A stretch of DNA of 64,000 bases from Paractinoplanes pyxinae (GTDB lineage Bacteria > Actinomycetota > Actinomycetes > Mycobacteriales > Micromonosporaceae): contig NZ_JAPNTZ010000016.1 in NCBI RefSeq assembly GCF_026626335.1, positions 62,001 to 126,000 of the forward strand, in the 5' to 3' direction. The notes under the pieces were generated by a model. The model searched no databases, had not been told where the DNA came from, and worked only from the letters and a program-made list of their open reading frames with translations. A program made the translations under genes and the position numbers. Of the stretch, positions 58,796 through 64,000 are shown in pieces (position 1 is the first letter of the stretch; each line of letters opens with the position of its first letter).

Positions 58796-59449
58796 TCAGT
58801 CGTCCGGGCACTCGGCGTAATAGGACGTGATCGTGGCCAAGGCTCCGTCGCGGAACTCGTACAGGTCGCACGACGCGACCACGGTCACTCCGCCGTCGGG
58901 GTCGGTGTAGCGGGCCAGGGTGTCCACGGCGGCGCGGTCGCCGTCGGCGATCGTGTCGAACTTCAGGAAGTCGGTACGCGTGCCGACGAGATCGGCCAGC
59001 GTCTGCTCGCACACCGCTCGCACCGCGTCGCTGCCCTGCCGGGTCTCGCCGCCCCGGACGACCCAGGTGACGTCGGAGGACAGGAACGGGTAGGCGTCGG
59101 CGAACCGGTGGGCGGAGAACGCCTCCGCCACCTCGCGTGCAACGCCCGGGTGCGAGCGAACGTCGTAGTGGTTCAGCTGCGGCGGTTCCACCAGGTACTT
59201 CTCATCCTCCGGATAGAGCACCATGGCGTCCACGTCGTCGCCGGTGAAGCGGCGCAGAGCGTCCCAGCCGGTCCAGGTGCTCAGCGCGAGGATCTCCGCG
59301 GTGCCGTCACCCAGATCGCGGGTGAACACCTGGGCGCTGCGATTGCCGGGGGTACGCGCGTACTCCGCGACGCCGGTCTCGTCGACGTACCGCGCATAGG
59401 CGGCAACGGCGTCGGCGCGCACCACCCCGCGCCAGACACGGGCGATCAC
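58796..59449 (-). CDS. ABM-like domain fused to SnoaL/NTF2-like domain
   Basis: 217 residues. The first ~100 (MIARVWRGVVRADAVAAYARYVDETG, RDLGDGTAEILALSTWTGWDALRRFTG) resemble the antibiotic-biosynthesis-monooxygenase dimeric alpha-beta barrel; the second ~115 (VAREVAEAFSAHRFADAYPFLSSDVTWVV, VASCDLYEFRDGALATITSYYAE) are an NTF2-like SnoaL fold. Function unknown. Confidence 0.7.
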   Translation of the reverse strand: MIARVWRGVVRADAVAAYARYVDETGVAEYARTPGNRSAQVFTRDLGDGTAEILALSTWTGWDALRRFTGDDVDAMVLYPEDEKYLVEPPQLNHYDVRSHPGVAREVAEAFSAHRFADAYPFLSSDVTWVVRGGETRQGSDAVRAVCEQTLADLVGTRTDFLKFDTIADGDRAAVDTLARYTDPDGGVTVVASCDLYEFRDGALATITSYYAECPDD

Positions 59450-59624
59450 CGAGCGGCCCGCATCATGAGGCGGTCGCTGACTGCGGTCGTCCGCGAGCCG
59501 GCGACGGTCGATCGCGCGGGTAGTGCTCGAATCGTGACTGCCATGCCTCCACTCTGGTGGAACCTGGCCACCGGCGCCAGGGCGGCCACCCGTCCGGACC
59601 GCCGTCGCTGTTGGTCCGCGGCCT

Positions 59625-60503
59625 CTAGTCCTGCGTGGCGCTGTTGATCGATACAGCCTTGACCGCGCCGCTGCTGAGATTCCAGCGCTGCAGCAGATCG
59701 GCGTACGTGCCGGCGGCGACCAGGCGGTCCAGCGCGCCCTTCACGGCGTCGCGGAGCTGACTGTTGTCCTTGGCGAACGGGATGCCGATAAGGCCCGGGT
59801 CGTACTGCTCGTTCGACGCCAGCTCGTAGTAGTCCTTGGTGCGCGAGTCGGTGGCCAGGTAGGTCGCCGCCGGGAAGTCGTTGAGCACCGCGACCGCGCG
59901 CCCGGTCCGCAGCTGCAGCAGCGCGTCGGCGTTCGTACGGTATTCGTTGATCTTCATCGGCCGGGCATCGCACTCGCTCTGCGAGCGGTGCAGCAGGTCG
60001 GCCTGGATGGTGCCCTTCTCGATGGCGACGACGTTGCCGCACAGGCCGGTCAGAGCGGTGATCCGGTGCGGATTGCCGCGCTGCACGATGATCGACGAGC
60101 CCGCCGAGAGATAGTCGACGAAGTCCGCCTTCTTCTCCCGCTCGGCGGTGTCGGTCATCGCCGACAGGACGCCCTCGTACGTGCCGTCGGCCACCTTGTC
60201 CAGAGCGGTCTGGAACGGACCGGTCACGATCTGGATCTTGATGCCCAGAACTTGACCGATGGCGTCGGCGAGATCCGGTTCGAACCCCACGATCGTACGG
60301 CCGTCCGCCGCGAACGACTCCATCGGCGCGTAACTGGCGTCGGTCACGAAGCGGATGTAGCCACGGTCGCGCACCGCCTGCGGCAGCGAATCGTGCAGCG
60401 CCTGGTCGAACTGCACGGCGCTCTGCCCGGCTGTCTCGCCGGGCTGATCGGCGCATCCCGTCAGGAGCGCGAGCGCGAGCGTTGAGATCAGCAGCTTCTT
60501 CAT
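59625..60503 (-). CDS. Amino-acid-type extracellular solute-binding lipoprotein
   Basis: 292 residues from MKKLLISTLALALLTGCAD, lipobox LLTGC. RDRGYIRFVTDASYAPMESFAADGRTIVGFEPDLADAIGQVLGIK and SAMTDTAEREKKADFVDYL are SBP_bac_3 (glutamine-binding type) motifs. Its ATG overlaps the stop of the GGDEF-EAL gene (4 bases) and no ABC permease or ATPase is nearby, so it probably acts as a sensory partner of that receptor rather than in transport. Confidence 0.88.
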   Translation of the reverse strand: MKKLLISTLALALLTGCADQPGETAGQSAVQFDQALHDSLPQAVRDRGYIRFVTDASYAPMESFAADGRTIVGFEPDLADAIGQVLGIKIQIVTGPFQTALDKVADGTYEGVLSAMTDTAEREKKADFVDYLSAGSSIIVQRGNPHRITALTGLCGNVVAIEKGTIQADLLHRSQSECDARPMKINEYRTNADALLQLRTGRAVAVLNDFPAATYLATDSRTKDYYELASNEQYDPGLIGIPFAKDNSQLRDAVKGALDRLVAAGTYADLLQRWNLSSGAVKAVSINSATQD

Positions 60504-62449
60504 CGGATTGCTTCCTCCGGTACCGGTGCGGAAATCTGCGCCCACGGCATCGGCCGCGAGTAGTGATAGCCCTGCGCCTCGTCGCAGCCGGCCGCGGCAA
60601 GCCAGTCGGCGACCTCGGCCGTCTCCACGCCCTCGGCGGTGACCCGGCAGCCCAGCCCCCGCGACAGGGCGATGACCGCGTGGACGATCGCCTGGTTCTC
60701 CTTCTCCTCGAGCACCGTCGCCACGAAGGTCCGGTCGATCTTGAGCTCGGCCAGCGGCATCCCGCGCAGCCGTTCCAGGCTGGTGTAGCCGGTGCCGAAG
60801 TCGTCCATCGAGAATCCGATCCCCCGGCCGGCGAGCCGGTGGATCGCCGCCATCGAGGTCGCCCGGTCGTCGACCATCGCCGTCTCGGTGACCTCGATGA
60901 CCAAGTGGTCGGGCGCGGTGCCGAACTCGGCCAGCAACGCCTCCACCATCCCGGCGAAGTCGGCCGCCTCGAGGTTACGGGCCGAGACGTTCACCGAGAC
61001 CGTCCAGTCACGGCCGGCTGCGACCCACGCCGCCTGGTCGGCCAGCGCCCGCCGGAGCACCCACGCGGTCAGCGGCTCGATCAGACCGGACTGCTCGGCC
61101 GCCGGAAGGAACTCCGACGGCGGCAGCAGACCGCGCTCCGGGTGCTGCCAGCGCACCAGCGCCTCCACCCCGCAGATCGTGCCGTCGGCCAGGCTCACCT
61201 TCGGCTGGTAGAACAGCACCAGCTCGTCGCGGTCCAGGGCGTGCCGCAGCTCCGCCTGCACCACCAGCCACTGGGTGGGATGGCTGGTCCGCTCGCCGGC
61301 CCAGACGACGATGTCGGCCGTTCCCCGCTTGCCCTGATACATGGCCGCGTCGGCGTGCCGCAGCAACTCCTCGACCTCGGCGCCGTGCGCGGGGTAGAGG
61401 GCGATCCCGAAACTCGCCTCGATCGTCAGCGGCACGCCGTCCAGGACGACTTCGCTGGTGAGCGCTGTCCGCAGCGACTCGAGCATCACCTGTACCTCAT
61501 CGGCGCCGACCCCCGGCACGATGAGAGCGAACTCGTCGCCGCCCAGCCGGGCCACCGTGTCCTGCTGCCGCACGCCGCTGCGCAACCGCGCGGTGATCAC
61601 CTTGAGCAGCTCGTCGCCGGCGTGATGGCCGAGCGTGTCGTTGACCTCCTTGAAGCGGTTGAGATCCACGACGACCACGGCGCCCCCGTTCTCGTCGCGG
61701 AGAGCGGCGGTGGCCCGCTGCCGGAACGCCTCCCGGTTGGGCAACCCGGTCAGCCCGTCGTGCAGAGCCTCGTACTCCTGCCGGGCGGCGTAACGCCGCA
61801 ATGACCGGGTCGTCGACCATGAGATCAGGCCCAGCGCCAGGTAGAGCACGCCGAGGCCACCGCCGAGCCGCCAATAGGTGACCGCCATCTGCTCGTGCAG
61901 CCGCTGGTCGATCTTGTCGTACGGCAGGTAGAGCTCGAGCACCCCGATCGCCTCACCGGATGCCCGGGCGAACACCGGTTGCAGCACCCGGATGACTTTG
62001 CCACCGGCTTCGGTGGCGTCCACGATCATGGTGGCCCCGGCCACCCCCACCGTCGCCGACTGAAATGCCGGGTCGGAGACCGGCACGCCACCCGAGGTGG
62101 ACCCGTCGTCGGAATAGACGACCTGGCCGGCGAAGGTGCGCAGCCTCATCCGCAGGACCGAACCGTGGAAGAGCGCCAGATCGGTCGCCTTGGCCAGCGA
62201 CTCGCGCTCGCTCTCGGTCAGTCCCCGGCTCAGGTCGGCGGCGTCGAGGGCCGGCGCCACAGCCATCTCGGCGATCACGGCCGCCTGCGCGACGCCCTGA
62301 TCCCGGCCCTGCTTGGCCGCGTCTTCCTGCACGCCGTCGAGCAACACCGTGGCCAGCGCCCCGATCGGCAGCAGACTGGCGCCCAGATACGTCGCGAACA
62401 ACCGTGAACCGGATCGCGCCGCTCGCCGCTTGCCTCTGCGTGACCACAC
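60500..62449 (-). CDS. Membrane GGDEF-EAL receptor
   Basis: 649 residues. One helix (FATYLGASLLPIGALATVLL), an extracellular ~150-residue sensor with dCache-like features, a second helix (LGGGLGVLYLALGLISW), then GGDEF (HDGLTGLPNRE, DLNRFKEVND, RxxD = RQQD, intact GGDEF) and EAL (CGVEALVRWQHP, NVSARNLE, ETAMVDD, DDFGTGYTSL, KIDRTFV, AEGVET). Both motifs are complete, so synthesis and hydrolysis of cyclic-di-GMP are possible. The downstream binding lipoprotein overlaps its stop. Confidence 0.92.
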   Translation of the reverse strand: MWSRRGKRRAARSGSRLFATYLGASLLPIGALATVLLDGVQEDAAKQGRDQGVAQAAVIAEMAVAPALDAADLSRGLTESERESLAKATDLALFHGSVLRMRLRTFAGQVVYSDDGSTSGGVPVSDPAFQSATVGVAGATMIVDATEAGGKVIRVLQPVFARASGEAIGVLELYLPYDKIDQRLHEQMAVTYWRLGGGLGVLYLALGLISWSTTRSLRRYAARQEYEALHDGLTGLPNREAFRQRATAALRDENGGAVVVVDLNRFKEVNDTLGHHAGDELLKVITARLRSGVRQQDTVARLGGDEFALIVPGVGADEVQVMLESLRTALTSEVVLDGVPLTIEASFGIALYPAHGAEVEELLRHADAAMYQGKRGTADIVVWAGERTSHPTQWLVVQAELRHALDRDELVLFYQPKVSLADGTICGVEALVRWQHPERGLLPPSEFLPAAEQSGLIEPLTAWVLRRALADQAAWVAAGRDWTVSVNVSARNLEAADFAGMVEALLAEFGTAPDHLVIEVTETAMVDDRATSMAAIHRLAGRGIGFSMDDFGTGYTSLERLRGMPLAELKIDRTFVATVLEEKENQAIVHAVIALSRGLGCRVTAEGVETAEVADWLAAAGCDEAQGYHYSRPMPWAQISAPVPEEAIR

Positions 62450-62575
62450 GGCCGGATATTCGGCTCGGTTGCCGTTCAGTTGAGAAATCAGGTTCAGGAC
62501 CGGCCGCAGCGGTACTTCGGCCGAGGCTGGGTATGCGCAGTCCGCACAAGATCATGACATCCACCGGGAGCCCCC

Positions 62576-62698
62576 ATGCCCCACGCCTCCACCCGTTCCC
62601 TGGACAACACCGTCGTCGCGATCACGGGCGCCAACGCCGGCATCGGCGCGTAGCCGGTGATCGAGGCCGGCGGCCCGGCCACGCAGCCACCGCGCTGA
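62576..62698 (+). pseudogene. Stub of a short-chain dehydrogenase
   Basis: ATG 62576 opens MPHASTRSLDNTVVAITGANAGIGA and then meets a TAG at 62651. ITGANAGIG is the SDR cofactor motif; the protein ends exactly where helix alpha-B should begin. The same frame continues PVIEAGGPATQPPR to a TGA at 62698, which could be the far end of the same gene. A deletion or point change has removed the rest. Confidence 0.7.
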
Positions 62699-62709
62699 AA
62701 GGGATACCG

Positions 62710-63102
62710 ATGACTATTGCTGGATTGCGTCAGATCTACTCCGCCTACCTCGAGGCGGCCAATGCCCGCGAGTTCGACCGCATGACCGAATTCGTCCATG
62801 ACACGATCAGTTTCAACGGCGAGATCATCACTCGCGACGAATACGTAGCCGCAATGCGGCAAGCGGTGGATTCGGTACAGAATTACTTCTGGCACCTTGA
62901 TGACTTGATTATCGAGGACGGCCGGGTCGCGGCCCGGCTCACCGTGACGGGAACCCCCGTGAAGGAGTGGCTGGGACTTCAGCCGACCGGCCGGGACGTC
63001 ACCTTTACCGAGTGCTCCTTCTACCAATTCCGCGACGGCCGTTTCGACCATATGTGGTACGTCTTGGACTTTCCGGCGATCCGGAAGCAGCTGGCAGCCT
63101 GA
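62710..63102 (+). CDS. SnoaL-like polyketide-cyclase / ester-cyclase family protein
   Basis: 130 residues, MTIAGLRQIYSAYLEAANAREFDRMTEFVHDTISFNGEII, RVAARLTVTG, FTECSFYQFRDGRFDHMWYVLDF: an NTF2-like SnoaL fold. The codons are markedly lower in GC than those of neighbours (many T/A third positions), suggesting recent acquisition. AAAGGGA precedes the ATG. The substrate is unknown. Confidence 0.82.
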   Translation: MTIAGLRQIYSAYLEAANAREFDRMTEFVHDTISFNGEIITRDEYVAAMRQAVDSVQNYFWHLDDLIIEDGRVAARLTVTGTPVKEWLGLQPTGRDVTFTECSFYQFRDGRFDHMWYVLDFPAIRKQLAA

Positions 63103-63268
63103 TGGCTTTTGTCGCCTTCGGCGAATTCCGATCAGGGCTGCCCGCTGCCAGGCATCGGCTCGTCGCAATGACGGGACCATAGGACGCAGTGCACAGCAGG
63201 ACCGGTCCGCTTCATGATGACGGGTGTAACGTCCGAACGAGTCACTCCTCCATCCATCGGAGCCCCGG

Positions 63269-64000
63269 ATGTCCGCGAGCCTGCTGACCACCATGGCCGA
63301 CCGCCTCGACGCCGCTCCCGGGGCGGCTCTCTATACGTTTCTCGATCGCCAGGGGAAGGAGACAGACGCGGCTGACCGCCAGGAAATCGTGCGGCGGGCG
63401 GCCGGCGTCGCCGACTTCCTTCAAGCGGCCGGGGTCGCGCCCGGCGACCGTGTGCTGCTGATCTTCCCGCCCGACGGTCTGGAGTTCGTCGCGGGCTTCT
63501 TCGGGTGCATGCTGCTCGGAGCGATCGCGGTCCCGGTGGCCAGCCCCGACCCGCGGCATCTCGATCGCGAGCTGCCCAAGCTCCGGCACATCGCCGAGGA
63601 CAGCGGCGCACGCTTCGCCCTCACCCACGCGAGGTACCGCGCGCTCATCACGTTGGCGTCGGTACGCGACGGCGTGTCGGGCCGCTGGCGCGGCCGCGAG
63701 ACGTCGAGCTGGCCCGAAGTCGCCTGGCTGGTGTCCGATCGCGTCAAACGCGCCGGCCCGGAGGCGGCCTCGGCCCGGCTGGCCCGGGCAGCCGCCCGGT
63801 TCGGCCCGGACGACATCGTGTACCTGCAGTACACCTCGGGCTCGACCTCGGAGCCCAGGGGCGTCGTCGTACGGCACCGGAATCTGACGCACAATCTCGA
63901 GCTGATCGCACGCAACACCCGGGTCGACAGCGAGTCGGTGCTCGTCGGCTGGGTGCCGTTGTTCCACGACATGGGGCTGGCCGGCGGGATCCTCAACGCC
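63269..64000 (+). CDS. Fatty-acyl-AMP ligase-like protein, 5' part
   Basis: The gene begins MSASLLTTMADRLDAAPGAALYTFLDRQGKETDA at ATG 63269 and runs off the right edge (244 residues visible). DRVLLIFPPDGLEFVAGFFGCMLLGAIAVPVASPDP, the A3 motif YLQYTSGSTSEPRGVVV and WVPLFHDMGLAGGIL are FAAL-type ANL adenylating-enzyme motifs. FAALs load fatty acids onto acyl carrier proteins, often of PKS/NRPS systems; a natural-product cluster may begin to the right. Confidence 0.88.
   Translation, partial: MSASLLTTMADRLDAAPGAALYTFLDRQGKETDAADRQEIVRRAAGVADFLQAAGVAPGDRVLLIFPPDGLEFVAGFFGCMLLGAIAVPVASPDPRHLDRELPKLRHIAEDSGARFALTHARYRALITLASVRDGVSGRWRGRETSSWPEVAWLVSDRVKRAGPEAASARLARAAARFGPDDIVYLQYTSGSTSEPRGVVVRHRNLTHNLELIARNTRVDSESVLVGWVPLFHDMGLAGGILNA

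Noticed and set aside
1..64000. tRNA, rRNA, CRISPR arrays, complete insertion sequences and phage genes
   Set aside because: No cloverleaf, direct-repeat array, transposase or integrase was seen on reading both strands; short RNAs without strong sequence signatures could be missed.

Overview
The window is high-GC DNA with GTG/TTG starts, many secreted hydrolases, four GGDEF proteins, an XRE/DUF397 pair, a Ddn-type deazaflavin enzyme and CBM2 modules. This points to a filamentous actinomycete, most likely Micromonosporaceae (Actinoplanes-like); that assignment is inference. No rRNA, tRNA, CRISPR array or complete insertion sequence was seen. Both ends are cut inside genes: an SGNH hydrolase on the left and a fatty-acyl-AMP-ligase-like gene on the right.

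0-14.8 kb is mostly ordinary chromosome. It holds a partial SGNH esterase, a secreted trypsin-fold protein whose catalytic His and Ser are both replaced, an XRE regulator convergent with DUF397, two diguanylate cyclases, and a redox cluster (FMN reductase, a Ddn-quinone-reductase fusion, an alpha/beta hydrolase). The redox cluster is divergent from a MarR regulator, with two perfect palindromes between them. A semialdehyde dehydrogenase and a PQQ-type beta-propeller protein follow.

14.8-38.4 kb is the main discovery: a ~23 kb island that looks like a bacterial microcompartment (BMC) regulon built around tryptophan/indole chemistry. A leftward operon (30620 to 20511), with most junctions overlapping or within tens of bases, encodes three BMC-H shell proteins, one BMC-P pentamer protein, a split PEP-synthase/phenylphosphate-synthase-like dikinase, a HAD phosphatase, tryptophan 2,3-dioxygenase, a TrpB2-type enzyme with a long C-terminal tail, a DUF1611/enolase-family pair resembling DgcN/DgcA, and a GntR/UTRA regulator. 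A second leftward operon has TrpB (with an extra N-terminal helix), TrpA, an ornithine-cyclodeaminase-family enzyme and an alpha/beta hydrolase. A rightward operon has a sugar ABC importer and FGGY kinase; another has a LysE exporter, a luciferase-like monooxygenase and a PrnB-like enzyme (same fold superfamily as TDO). A GNAT and a flavin reductase are transcribed divergently from these. Every inter-operon promoter region in the island carries the palindrome TTCTAGAA (five copies; I found none elsewhere), resembling operators of HutC/GntR proteins. No aldehyde dehydrogenase, alcohol dehydrogenase or PduL-type core is present, so this is not a classical metabolosome. The substrate is unknown.

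38.4-64 kb returns to accessory and housekeeping content: a CBM2 protein, a MarR/MFS efflux pair, an SDR, a ricin-lectin S1 protease, a GGDEF protein, an FAD monooxygenase beside a STAND-type ATPase regulator, a GH5 cellulase, PPK2, a large secreted hydrolase with a Calx-beta-like tail, STAS and SAM-methyltransferase genes, LtrA, small acetyltransferase and NTF2-fold genes, an amino-acid-type binding lipoprotein overlapping a GGDEF-EAL receptor, and three gene remnants (MFS tail, SDR stub, possible enoyl-CoA hydratase fragment).
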